Positions 23,213 through 31,499 of a stretch of 64,000 nucleotides of DNA are shown here, in pieces. Below the pieces are notes generated by a model, which searched no databases, was not told the DNA's origin, and worked only from the letters and a program-made list of their open reading frames with translations. Every line of letters starts with the position of its first letter. The first letter of the stretch is position 1. Source of the DNA: DATLLJ01 sp035537875 (GTDB taxonomy: Bacteria; Acidobacteriota; Vicinamibacteria; Vicinamibacterales; CAVVIG01). The DNA lies in assembly GCA_035537875.1 (NCBI GenBank), contig DATLLJ010000072.1, positions 61,463-125,462 on the forward strand. The letters run 5' to 3'. The translations under genes were made by a program, and so were the position numbers.

Positions 23213-24757
23213 TTGGGCGCGGCAAAAACGCGAAGTTCTGTGCGTGCGTATGCTCAGGCGCGCTATACTCCCATCGCTTTGATTCCGGAGGCCTTCGGGC
23301 CACGGCACATCGCGGGACTGACAGCCGAAGCCGACGGGGGCCCCAGGGGGGGCCTTCGCGGGAAGGTGGCCCTGGCGCTCGACGTTCTGATTGGGGCTTA
23401 TGCCCTGGCGCTGGTCGTGATCGGCGTTACCGGCGGCGTCGATCTGGGGTTCGTCAGTCTTCGCCAGGCCGAGAAGCCAATTCTCATCCTCGCTCTCCTG
23501 ATTCCGGTGCGCGCGGCGATCGGCGGGCGATCGCCGCTAGTGGATGCGGCGCGGCTGCGCCTCGCCCCGCGGTTGTTGCCGGCCTGGACGATGGCGGCCG
23601 ACACGGTGCGGGCGCACCCCGCGATCGCCGATGTTACGTTCGCGCTCGTGGCCACGCGTCTGGCGACCTTCTGTATCGGGTTCGTGGCGAACCTGCTGTT
23701 CGTGCCGGCGCGCGGACGCCCGTTCGAGATGCCGTTCGAGCGCGTCCGGCTCGCGGAAATCTTCGCCGCCTGGGACTCAGGCTGGTATTTCGACATTGCC
23801 AGCCGCGGCTACTACTTCAATCCGGACGGGCAGAGCAGCATCGCCTTCTTTCCGTTGTACCCGCTGCTCATGCGGGCCTTCGCGCTGCCTTTCGGCGGGA
23901 GCGACAAGGCCATCTGGGTCTCCGGAATCGCTGTCGCGTGCGCCGCTTTCGCGCTCGCGCTGCTGGTGATTCACCAGTTCACGACGCGGGTGTTCGGCGA
24001 TCGTGAAACGGCCCGTCGAACGGTGCTGTATCTGGCGGTGTTTCCCTTCTCGCTCTTCTTCACCCGCGTTTACGCCGAATCGGTGTTTCTGCTGATGAGT
24101 GCGCTGGCCATTTCGCGCGCGTACGACGCACGGTGGTGGCAGGCCGGCCTGTGGGGCGCGCTCGCCACGATTGCACGGCCCAACGGCATCTTGATCGGTC
24201 TGCCTCTGGCGTTGATGGCCCTGGCCGGACGACCGACCTTGCGGGACCTCATCGGCCGGTTTGCGGCGCTGTTGCCCGTGCCTCTGGCTCTCGCCGGCTA
24301 CTGCGCGTACGTCTACACGCTTTCGGGCGATCCGCTGGCCTGGCTCAATGCCCAAGCTCACTGGGGCTATTCCCTGGGGCATCCTCCGTGGCAACAGCTG
24401 CTTCAGTTGATCGCCCGGCTGGTCGACTACGGGCCGTACGACTATTTCTTCCTGTCGCCGCTGGCGCCTTTCCGCCTGTTCCACGGTGTCGCAGGACTGC
24501 TCTTCCTCGTGCTCCTGCCCGGGATCTTCAAGCGGCTCGGCGTCGCGATGGGAGCCTACGTGCTGGTCAGCCTGCTGGTGCCCCTCAGTGGCAATGCGTT
24601 GGAGGGCGTCGGTCGCTACGCCGCCGTTCTCTTCCCGGCGTTCATGCTGCTTGGCGCCATCAAGTCGCCTCGCGCGCATGAGGGGATTCTGATCGCTGCA
24701 TCGCTGTTCCTCGCGTTCTTCGTCTGCCTGTTCGTCAGTCTGCGTCCCATATACTGA
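23213..24757 (+). CDS. PIG-V-like membrane mannosyltransferase
   Basis: The 514-residue multi-span protein has AAWDSGWYFDIASRGY and SSIAFFPLYPLLMR in its first large loop, the signature of the bacterial relatives of GPI mannosyltransferase 2 (PIG-V, GT76-like GT-C enzymes). About ten further hydrophobic helices follow. Such enzymes use polyprenyl-phosphate-mannose on the outer face of the membrane; the bacterial acceptor is unknown. The start is uncertain: the TTG at 23213 adds a polar N-terminus, and an internal GTG around 23367 would begin at the first helix. A GT4 gene follows after 8 bp. Confidence 0.8.
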   Translation: MGAAKTRSSVRAYAQARYTPIALIPEAFGPRHIAGLTAEADGGPRGGLRGKVALALDVLIGAYALALVVIGVTGGVDLGFVSLRQAEKPILILALLIPVRAAIGGRSPLVDAARLRLAPRLLPAWTMAADTVRAHPAIADVTFALVATRLATFCIGFVANLLFVPARGRPFEMPFERVRLAEIFAAWDSGWYFDIASRGYYFNPDGQSSIAFFPLYPLLMRAFALPFGGSDKAIWVSGIAVACAAFALALLVIHQFTTRVFGDRETARRTVLYLAVFPFSLFFTRVYAESVFLLMSALAISRAYDARWWQAGLWGALATIARPNGILIGLPLALMALAGRPTLRDLIGRFAALLPVPLALAGYCAYVYTLSGDPLAWLNAQAHWGYSLGHPPWQQLLQLIARLVDYGPYDYFFLSPLAPFRLFHGVAGLLFLVLLPGIFKRLGVAMGAYVLVSLLVPLSGNALEGVGRYAAVLFPAFMLLGAIKSPRAHEGILIAASLFLAFFVCLFVSLRPIY

Positions 24758-24765
24758 CGGTCCCG

Positions 24766-25914
24766 ATGCGGATCGTCATCGACTACAGGCCCGCCCTGCG
24801 TGCCCGTTCGGGTGTGGGCGAGTCGGTTCACCAGACCGCCCGTGCGCTGGCGCTTGGTTACCCGGACGATGAGCTGACGCTGTTCACCAGTTCATGGAAG
24901 GACCGTCCCGATCCCGTGACGATCGACGCGCTGCGCGGGGCGCGGGTATCGGATCACCGGTTGCCTGTCGGGATGCTGAATTTCATCTGGCACCGGTTCG
25001 AATGGCCACCCATCGAGCTCCTCACCGGCGGTGAGTACGACGTCGCATTCTCGCCACACCCGTTGTTGCTGCCGGCGCGGCGTGCGGCGCAGGTCGTGAT
25101 GGTTCACGATCTCGATTTTCTACGTCATCCCGAGCGCACCCAGCGTGAGATCCGTCGCGACTATCCAAGACTGGCCGGGCCGCACGCCCGGCGCGCCCAT
25201 CGCGTCATCGTCCCGTCGCGGCACACTGCAGCGGACGTGATCGATCGGCTGGGCGTGCCTTCGCGTCGCGTCGTCGTCTGCCCCCACGGCGCGCCGGAAT
25301 GGCGCGACCCGGTTCCGTTGCGACTCGCGGCTGACGGGTACGTGCTGTTCATGGGCACGCTCGAACCGAGAAAGAACGTTGGCGGTCTTCTGGACGCGTA
25401 TGGACGTTTGCTTGCGCGCCGGGGTCACCTGCCAAATCTCGTGCTCGCGGGGAGCGCCGGTCCGGAAGCCAGGCCCTGGCTCGACGCCATCGCTGCGCCT
25501 CCTCTGGCTGGACATGTCGAGCATATTGGTTACGTGGGCGAGGACGAGCGTCAGCGCGTGTATCTGGGCGCTCGCGTGTTGGTACTCCCGTCCCATGAAG
25601 AAGGATTCGGCATGCCGGCGCTCGAAGCCATGTCGCTCGGCATTCCGGTGATTGCGTCCAATCGGGGCGCGCTGCCGGAAGTGCTGGGCGAAACCGGGAT
25701 TCTCGTAGCTCCCGATGACACCGAGTCGATCGTGGCCGCCCTCGATCGCCTGCTGACCGACGATGAGCTTGCGCGAGCGATGGGGCGACGCGGGTTCGAA
25801 CGGGCGCAGCAGTTTCGATGGTCGCGAACCGCGCAGGCTGTGCGCGACGCCTTCAGCCAGGCGATCGACGAGCGCGCGGCGGAATCGACAAATGAACGCG
25901 ATGCGGTATCCTGA
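24766..25914 (+). CDS. GT4 family glycosyltransferase
   Basis: The 382-residue cytoplasmic GT-B protein starts MRIVIDYRPALRARSGVGES, where the G-V-G loop contacts the acceptor. The donor-binding half shows GYVLFMGTLEPRKNVGGLLDAY and LPSHEEGFGMPALEAMSLGIPVI-type residues (E-x7-E) followed by PEVLGETGILV. This is typical of retaining GDP-mannose or UDP-sugar transferases in cell-surface polysaccharide assembly. Placed directly after the PIG-V-like gene, it probably contributes a mannose-type sugar to the same glycan. Confidence 0.9.
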   Translation: MRIVIDYRPALRARSGVGESVHQTARALALGYPDDELTLFTSSWKDRPDPVTIDALRGARVSDHRLPVGMLNFIWHRFEWPPIELLTGGEYDVAFSPHPLLLPARRAAQVVMVHDLDFLRHPERTQREIRRDYPRLAGPHARRAHRVIVPSRHTAADVIDRLGVPSRRVVVCPHGAPEWRDPVPLRLAADGYVLFMGTLEPRKNVGGLLDAYGRLLARRGHLPNLVLAGSAGPEARPWLDAIAAPPLAGHVEHIGYVGEDERQRVYLGARVLVLPSHEEGFGMPALEAMSLGIPVIASNRGALPEVLGETGILVAPDDTESIVAALDRLLTDDELARAMGRRGFERAQQFRWSRTAQAVRDAFSQAIDERAAESTNERDAVS

Positions 25915-26290
25915 AGGTGTGACAGGCAGGAGATTGACGGGACTCTTGCTCGGTTGCGCGGCGGTCGCCGCCACGGCGATTCAGGCGCAGTCCCCGGTGA
26001 CGGCCCTCTTCAAGCGCGGCGAAGTCGTCCGTGTTCGTGAGGTCACCAGCCCGGCAGTGATGAAGATCGTCGGCCTGCCTGACGAAATCGTGCAGGTCGA
26101 CGCGTCGGGGGTGTATGCCAACGACGTTCAGATTCCGGGATTCTCGAAGGACTTCCTGAGCCGGAATAACTGGCCCCGACAGATTGTGCCCTTCGGGCAT
26201 TACTTCGTCATCGGCGAGCCGCCGCCAGGTGAGAAGGGCAGCGCTCACCTTGGCATCCATCCGGAAGAGACGATCGAACGGGCCGAGTAG
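25901..26290 (+). CDS. Signal peptidase I-like protein lacking the catalytic serine
   Basis: The roughly 129-residue product has a leader (RRLTGLLLGCAAVAATAIQAQ) and then VMKIVGLPDEIVQVDASGVYANDVQIPGF and IVPFGHYFVIGEP. These match the K-R-V-V-G-L-P-G-D and P-x-G-x-Y-F-V-x-G-D boxes of S26 signal peptidases. The general-base Lys (in MKIVGLP) is kept, but the S-M-x-P-T nucleophile box is absent and the second box has G-E-P instead of G-D-N. An active peptidase is therefore unlikely. Start choices are ATG 25892, ATG 25901 or GTG 25919; the first two overlap the GT4 gene. Confidence 0.65.
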   Translation: MRYPEGVTGRRLTGLLLGCAAVAATAIQAQSPVTALFKRGEVVRVREVTSPAVMKIVGLPDEIVQVDASGVYANDVQIPGFSKDFLSRNNWPRQIVPFGHYFVIGEPPPGEKGSAHLGIHPEETIERAE

Positions 26291-26348
26291 TCGAGTCACA
26301 GCCATTCCCGGACCGTCGGGCTCGCGTCGCGGAAGCGTCGACGTCGTT

Positions 26349-26765
26349 TCATGCTTTCGAGAGCGGGCTCTCCACTGGCCCAGCGTGCGCCTCGGGTGAC
26401 AGTTCCAACCAATGATCGGCGGCGTCGATGCTGTCGAACACCTTCACGTCGTAGGCGGTCAGCTCTGAGAGACGCGCGAATTTTTCGCCGATGTGCGCCA
26501 GCGTCCGATCGGTAATGACGACCGCCGTGCGCCCCCGGGGGCCACGCTCGAGCGTCAGGGCGCCGATGCGCATCAGGAGCTCGTGGAGCTCTGCTGGAGT
26601 CGGCCCCTTTGTAATGGCCCGTGCGTCGGCGAGCACGCTGTAAGACCACGCGCCGTCGGCAATCTGGCGTTCCAGAGCGTTGAAAATGTCTTTGAGCGTG
26701 ACTGCGCCGACCGACGTCTCGACGACCCGCCGTTTGGCATCGTCACGTTCGTAAAGGATGGGCAT
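26349..26765 (-). CDS. STAS/SpoIIAA-like small protein
   Basis: The 138-residue product begins MPILYERDDAKRRVVETSVG and has the pattern of the SpoIIAA-like STAS fold: GAVTLKDIFNALERQIADG, then YSVLADARAITKG, LMRIGALTLERG, GRTAVVITDRTLAHI and DVKVFDSIDAADHWL. Many short soil-bacterial proteins of this type sense or bind small ligands. No kinase or anti-sigma partner lies alongside. ATG start; single gene. Confidence 0.65.
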   Translation of the reverse strand: MPILYERDDAKRRVVETSVGAVTLKDIFNALERQIADGAWSYSVLADARAITKGPTPAELHELLMRIGALTLERGPRGRTAVVITDRTLAHIGEKFARLSELTAYDVKVFDSIDAADHWLELSPEAHAGPVESPLSKA

Positions 26766-26845
26766 GGCGTACCCCCGTTTTGGGGCGAAGTATAACGCCG
26801 CCGTGGCGGGTTGCGGATGGCTGTGAAGGCGAAGGAGGCCGGCGG

Positions 26846-27214
26846 CTAGTCGAGATTGCCCGATGCGGTGGCGATGGCGCCGGCGCCCGTGCTGGTGGAG
26901 CTGATGATGAGGTTGCTGCCTTTGTAGATTGCGGCGGTCACCGTTCCGTCGCCCTCGATGATCTGAGCCGAAACATAGAGCAGATCGTCATTCTCTACCT
27001 TGCGGGTGAACGACCAGGGCAGCGACGTGCTGCTGTTTTCGGCGGTGCCGTTGTCGGTCTCGTACCGGAGCGACACTCGATTCGCCGTTCCGCTGACCCG
27101 ATATTCGATGTCAGATTTTCCCGGTCCGGTGAACGTATCGACGAGGTTGCAGCCGACCAGCAAAGGGGGTAGAGCCAGGGCGAGGACTAATCTGATGGAC
27201 ATGTGGCGGCTCAT
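26846..27214 (-). CDS. MmpS-like lipoprotein
   Basis: The 122-residue product has a lipobox (L-V-G-C at residues 19-22) after a hydrophobic leader. The mature part begins IEYRVSGTANRVSLRYETDNG and continues LPWSFTRKV, YVSAQIIEGDGTVTAAI and a final STSTGAGAIATASG, which matches the small beta-sandwich of MmpS-type accessory proteins (Y-x-V-x-G-x-A ... L-P-W). In mycobacteria these assist MmpL transporters; no RND transporter is adjacent here. Export and lipidation are inferred from the lipobox. Confidence 0.75.
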   Translation of the reverse strand: MSRHMSIRLVLALALPPLLVGCNLVDTFTGPGKSDIEYRVSGTANRVSLRYETDNGTAENSSTSLPWSFTRKVENDDLLYVSAQIIEGDGTVTAAIYKGSNLIISSTSTGAGAIATASGNLD

Positions 27215-27384
27215 AAGCTCTACTTTCGACTGACTTTCGGTTTCGTGGGCGGCTCGAACGTCTTGTAAGAGGTTATCGGTCGATGGGTCCTGATTCTTTG
27301 ATCCGGTCCGCCGGCAAAACCCTAGAGTTCTGTTCTTGCGGAAGGCGGTAAGGTGACGCGGGATTCGTCCCGCGGAGGGAACCA

Positions 27385-28005
27385 TCACGGCAAGAAGCGC
27401 ACGCGACCGGTTTTCAGCTCGTAAACCGCGCCGACCAGCTTCAAGATTCCTTCCGCCTGTCGGGCCCTGGCCTCCGGTGTTTCGAGCAATTGGTGCATGG
27501 ACCATCGCACATTGGCTTCGACCGCCGCCAGAAGCTGTTCGTGCGCCGACATCCCGGGATCGAGATCGTTCAGCCCGGGCATGATGTTGTCGAGAAGCCC
27601 GGCGATGCGTTCGCGTTCGCGCGGTCCGTGCCATTTGGCGGCAAGCGCAGCCTGAACCGCGCCGCAGCCTTCATGACCAAGTACGACGAAGAGCGGCGTC
27701 CGAAGATGCACGCCGGCGTACTGCAACGTGCCCATGACTTCCGCGGATATGACATTTCCCGCGAGTCGCACGATGAACAGTTCCCCGAAACCGGCGTCGA
27801 ACACCAGTTCAGGCGGCACCCGGGAGTCGCTGCAGCCAAGAATGGTCGCATACGGCTGCTGCCCCTTCGCGAGCTCGGCGAGCACTTCCTTCTGCACCGT
27901 GGGAAAACGCGCTTTTCCTTGAACGAAGCGCTCGTTGCCCTCGATGAGACGGGTCAGGGCTTGTTCCGCGGTGTAGAGTCGCGGTTGCTCGGGGGCGACG
28001 GACAT
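27385..28005 (-). CDS. Beta-class carbonic anhydrase
   Basis: From ATG 28005 the protein has 206 residues. The zinc ligands are present in the standard layout: CSDSRVPPE (Cys plus the Asp/Arg dyad) and GHEGCGAV (His and Cys). IVRLAGNVISAEVMGTLQYA lies between them and WSMHQLL follows. It should interconvert CO2 and bicarbonate in the cytoplasm. An upstream in-frame start at 28110 would add 35 poorly conserved residues and is not favoured. It is a single gene, divergent from the FabH-like remnant. Confidence 0.9.
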   Translation of the reverse strand: MSVAPEQPRLYTAEQALTRLIEGNERFVQGKARFPTVQKEVLAELAKGQQPYATILGCSDSRVPPELVFDAGFGELFIVRLAGNVISAEVMGTLQYAGVHLRTPLFVVLGHEGCGAVQAALAAKWHGPRERERIAGLLDNIMPGLNDLDPGMSAHEQLLAAVEANVRWSMHQLLETPEARARQAEGILKLVGAVYELKTGRVRFLP

Positions 28006-28103
28006 GGTGGCTGTGGGGCCAATCAGTGTACTCCATTCCTCGGGGCGACTGGGCAGCGCTCGACGAAAGCGGCGTGCGTGCTCAAAGAGACGCGATGGCT
28101 GGG

Positions 28104-28320
28104 GAGTCAACGGCGGCGCCTGTTGACCACGGAGAGGCTGGTCACCTCACGTACGACAAGCATGGCAATCTGTTCGGCGCGGCGATCCCCATCAACCTCG
28201 AGGACGCGATCGATCAAGGCAAGTTGCCGGCAGGCGGCCTCGTGGCCCTCGGCGGGTTCTCGAACGCCGGGGACTACGGCGGCGCCGCAATCATCCGCTG
28301 GGGAGGGGGGCGGCCCAGGA
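28104..28320 (+). pseudogene. C-terminal remnant of a FabH-like ketoacyl-ACP synthase III
   Basis: The segment around 28142-28310 encodes HLTYDKHGNLFGAAIPINLE, DAIDQGKLPAGGLVALGGFS and NAGDYGGAAIIRWG. These are the last 55 or so residues of a KAS III-type thiolase fold (E. coli FabH ends with the equivalent H-G-N-T-S-A-A-S-x-P and G-F-T-W-G-S-A-L-V-R-F). The Asn of the catalytic triad is within it. No catalytic Cys/His part precedes it, and the upstream codons are not family-like. The downstream codons run into the antisense of the GspE gene. I read it as a deletion relic. Confidence 0.65.
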
Positions 28321-28362
28321 GCGTTGACCTGGAGCCGTATCTCTGGTTGAGGATTGGCCGCG

Positions 28363-30285
28363 TCAGGCCGTCAGAACGGGCACCAGCTCGCGGCAGCGGT
28401 AGACGCTCGCGTACGGCAGCGTGCGAATCAGCTCTTCTAGATTCGTCTGACCGTCCTTGAGCAGACACAGCGCGCTTTCCGCCATCGAGAACGTCGTCCG
28501 CGCGGCGCTCGCCCGCAGCTCTTCGAACGGCGCTGCCCGGTTGATGAGGATGATGTCGGTCTCGTTGGGCGTCCAGAGCTCCGCCACGACGCGGCGGCCG
28601 CGATAGCCGGTGAAATCGCACGCACGGCAGCCCTGGCCCTTGAGCCACTTGAAGTCGGGCGGCGGAATTTCGAAGAACTCCCGCATCAGCTCAGTGGAGG
28701 GCTGGTACGGCTTGTGGCAGTCAGCGCAGACGGTTCTGACCAGTCGCTGCGACAAGACGCCGATGAGCGACGAGCTGATCAGCGTCGGGTCAGCCTTCAA
28801 ATCAAGGAGGCGCGTCACTGCAGACACCGCGTCGCTCGTGTGCAGCGTACTGAGGAGCAGGTGGCCTGTCTGCGCCGCGCGCAGCGCCATCTCGGTCGTC
28901 TCTTCGTCTCGAATCTCGCCCACCATCATGACTTCAGGATCGTGACGGAGAAACGCTCGGAGATAACTGGCGAACGTGTTGCCAATCCGCTCGTTCACCT
29001 CGGACTGGCTGAACTGCTCGTATACGTACTCGATGGGATCTTCGGCGGTGACCACCCGAATCTGCGGTCGGTAGACCGTTTTGAGAGCGGCATAGAGCGA
29101 CGTGCTCTTGCCCGCGCCAGTCGGGCCCGTGACGAGCAGGATGCCGTTGGGCCGCTTCAACAGCTCCTTCAGCCTCGAGAGCAACGGGGCCGGGAACCCG
29201 AGCTGCTCTATCGAATCGGGTGCGCGGCTGCGATCGAGGATGCGGACCACGACGCTTTCGCCGTAATAGCTTGGCACCACCGAGACGCGGAGGTCGAAAT
29301 CCCGCCGTTCGCCGGTGGCGTGATCCGCCCTCAGTCGGAAGCTGCCATCCTGGGGCCGTCGTCGCTCGGCGATGTCGAGCTTGGCGAGGATCTTGATGCG
29401 TGAAACGATTCCCAGGGCGTGGTCATGACACGCCTGCTGCATCGAGCCGAGATTCAGCTTCTGCAGGACACCGTCAATCCGAAACCGCACGTGCAGCTTG
29501 TTCTGCGATACCGGCTCCAGGTGCACGTCGCTGGCCTGTCGTTCGATGGCCATGTGCATGAGCTGCCGAACGATGCCGTCTGCCCGTCTGTTCTCCTGGC
29601 TGTACTGAGCGCCGATGCCCGAATCGGGGTCGCTCACGGCAACGAGCGTCACGCTTTCGGTCGGCTCCTCGGTGACCGGATCGTAGACGCGAGCAATCGC
29701 CTCCTGGATCGACGCGGACGAGGAGGTGACGACACGGATCGAGCAGCCTGTCGATTGAGCGAGTTCTTCCGCGCACGCGGCGTCCGACGGGTCGTCCATG
29801 GCGACGGTCAGCGTTTCGGCGACCCGCGCGACCGGCACGAGGCGATGGCGCACGGCGTAGCTGCGATTGACGAGGCGCGCCAGCATCGGGTCGATGTTCA
29901 TCCGGTCCAAATCGAGGTACGGAACGTTCATCTGCAGACACAGCGCCTGCCGCATGGCTTCTTCCGTCAGATATCCCAGTTTGACGAGCGTTTCGCCGAG
30001 CGGGAGCTCGAGCTTCTTCTGCTCGGCGAGCGCGCGCGACAGTTGCGCCGCGTCGATGGCTCGCGACTTGATCAAGACCTCGCCCAGCTTGGGCTGCTTT
30101 TGAGCCCAGGCGAGTAGCAGGTGGAGCTGTCGTCGAGTGATCAGGCCGCTGTCGATGAGAATCTGGCCGAGCGGCAGGTACTTCGCCGACTCCTGTTGAA
30201 CCCGAAGCGCCTGCTCGAGTTGAGCGGTCGTGATGAGCCTGCGTTCGATGAGCAACTCGCCCAGGCGGTATTCGGACGGACTCAT
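28363..30285 (-). CDS. GspE/PilB-type secretion or pilus assembly ATPase
   Basis: The 640-residue protein has a complete type II secretion/type IV pilus ATPase core: VTGPTGAGKST (Walker A, 387-395), AEDPIEYVYEQFSQSEVN (Asp box), HDPEVMMVGEIRDEET (Walker B), LLSTLHTSDAVSAVTRL (His box) and a zinc site made of CADCHKP and CRACDFTGYRGR. The N-terminal 120 residues hold four helical units, each starting L-G-x-x-L-(I/V) at about 8, 39, 67 and 96, ahead of a GSPII_E_N-type domain (about 120-200). No other pilus or secretion gene is adjacent, so it may be an orphan for dispersed machinery. Confidence 0.9.
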   Translation of the reverse strand: MSPSEYRLGELLIERRLITTAQLEQALRVQQESAKYLPLGQILIDSGLITRRQLHLLLAWAQKQPKLGEVLIKSRAIDAAQLSRALAEQKKLELPLGETLVKLGYLTEEAMRQALCLQMNVPYLDLDRMNIDPMLARLVNRSYAVRHRLVPVARVAETLTVAMDDPSDAACAEELAQSTGCSIRVVTSSSASIQEAIARVYDPVTEEPTESVTLVAVSDPDSGIGAQYSQENRRADGIVRQLMHMAIERQASDVHLEPVSQNKLHVRFRIDGVLQKLNLGSMQQACHDHALGIVSRIKILAKLDIAERRRPQDGSFRLRADHATGERRDFDLRVSVVPSYYGESVVVRILDRSRAPDSIEQLGFPAPLLSRLKELLKRPNGILLVTGPTGAGKSTSLYAALKTVYRPQIRVVTAEDPIEYVYEQFSQSEVNERIGNTFASYLRAFLRHDPEVMMVGEIRDEETTEMALRAAQTGHLLLSTLHTSDAVSAVTRLLDLKADPTLISSSLIGVLSQRLVRTVCADCHKPYQPSTELMREFFEIPPPDFKWLKGQGCRACDFTGYRGRRVVAELWTPNETDIILINRAAPFEELRASAARTTFSMAESALCLLKDGQTNLEELIRTLPYASVYRCRELVPVLTA

Positions 30286-30466
30286 ACGGGATCAACGCGT
30301 TTATCGGCGGATCGTCGCGAAGGGCACAGCGGAGGGCGCGCGAGCGAGCGGCTTTTCGTGACGTTCCCGGCGGCTCTCTGCAATTGAATGCCGAAGTGAC
30401 CACGCGCAAGCCCAGCTCATCCGCTGGATGCGGCGTCTACAATGGCTCTCGAGTCGTGAGGTGTTT

Positions 30467-31273
30467 ATGGCGGTCCCACAGAGTGAGTTCCCCGAGCATG
30501 CGGCTGAGAACCGGAGGATTTGGGACAAGAACGCGATTTGGTGGGACGAGCACATCGGCGACGGCAATCGATATCAAGAGCTGCTCATCGAGCCCGCGAC
30601 CGAGAGGCTGCTCGAAATAGCGCCGGGCGATCGGATTCTCGACGTCGCCTGCGGAGCCGGGCGTTTCGCCAGGCGGATGGCCGCGCTGGGCGCCGACGTG
30701 GTCGCATTGGACTCGTCCGCGAACTTCATCGACCGGGCCCGTTCACGGTCGGCGGGTCTCACCACCATCGCCTATCACCTGATCGATGCGAGCGATCGTG
30801 ACCGGATGCAGTCGCTCGGCCGATTCGACAAAGCGGTGTGCACGATGGCCGTCATGGACATGCCCGAAATCGCGCCGTTGCTTGCGGCGCTGGCCCGCGT
30901 CATGAAGCCGCGGGCCCCCTTCGTGTTCTCGCTGACGCATCCCTGCTTTCATTCGGCGACGGTGGCGCGCTTTGCGGAGGTCCGGGAGGCCGATGACGGA
31001 CGTCACCGGATCGACACCGGAGTCAAGGTCGGCGCGTACCTCACGCCATGCGCGAGAAAGACCGAAGGGATTCTTGGCCAGCCCGAGCCGCAGTACTTCT
31101 TTCACCGGCCGCTCCACGTCCTGTTGCGGGCGTGCTTCGATGCAGGCTTTGTCATGGACGGCATCGAAGAACCGGGTTTTCCGGTCGGCGGTGAGCTGCG
31201 GGCGGGCGTGGGGTGGAGCGACATGCCGGAGATTCCGCCGATATTGGTGGTCAGGATGAGACTGGGACCATGA
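30467..31273 (+). CDS. Class I SAM-dependent methyltransferase
   Basis: From ATG 30467 (preceded by GAGG) the protein has 268 residues. Motif I is ILDVACGAGRFARRMAALGA, followed by VVALDSSANFIDRAR and YHLIDASDRDRM. The post-motif FDKAVCTMAVMDMPEIAPLL and FVFSLTHPCFHS are usual in UbiE/small-molecule methyltransferases. The C-terminal third contains YFFHRPLHVLLRACFDAGFV, typical of a lid that shapes the substrate pocket. No signal peptide. The substrate is not predictable from the neighbours. Confidence 0.85.
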   Translation: MAVPQSEFPEHAAENRRIWDKNAIWWDEHIGDGNRYQELLIEPATERLLEIAPGDRILDVACGAGRFARRMAALGADVVALDSSANFIDRARSRSAGLTTIAYHLIDASDRDRMQSLGRFDKAVCTMAVMDMPEIAPLLAALARVMKPRAPFVFSLTHPCFHSATVARFAEVREADDGRHRIDTGVKVGAYLTPCARKTEGILGQPEPQYFFHRPLHVLLRACFDAGFVMDGIEEPGFPVGGELRAGVGWSDMPEIPPILVVRMRLGP

Positions 31274-31499
31274 GCGCCACGATGAAAACGCATGTGCGAA
31301 GAACGTCCACGTTCTTGAACCAGAATGAGGGGCTCTTGGCAGCCGTCGTTGACGTCGAACCAGGCGGCGCACCAGCGAAGGGCTGGCTAGCCCGACTGTC
31401 TATTGACAATCGCATCAGGAAGTCATTGAATGCCGCAAGCATCCCGTCGAGACAAGACCGTACGTCGCTCTGGAAACGACCTGGTGAGGAGGACTGACC

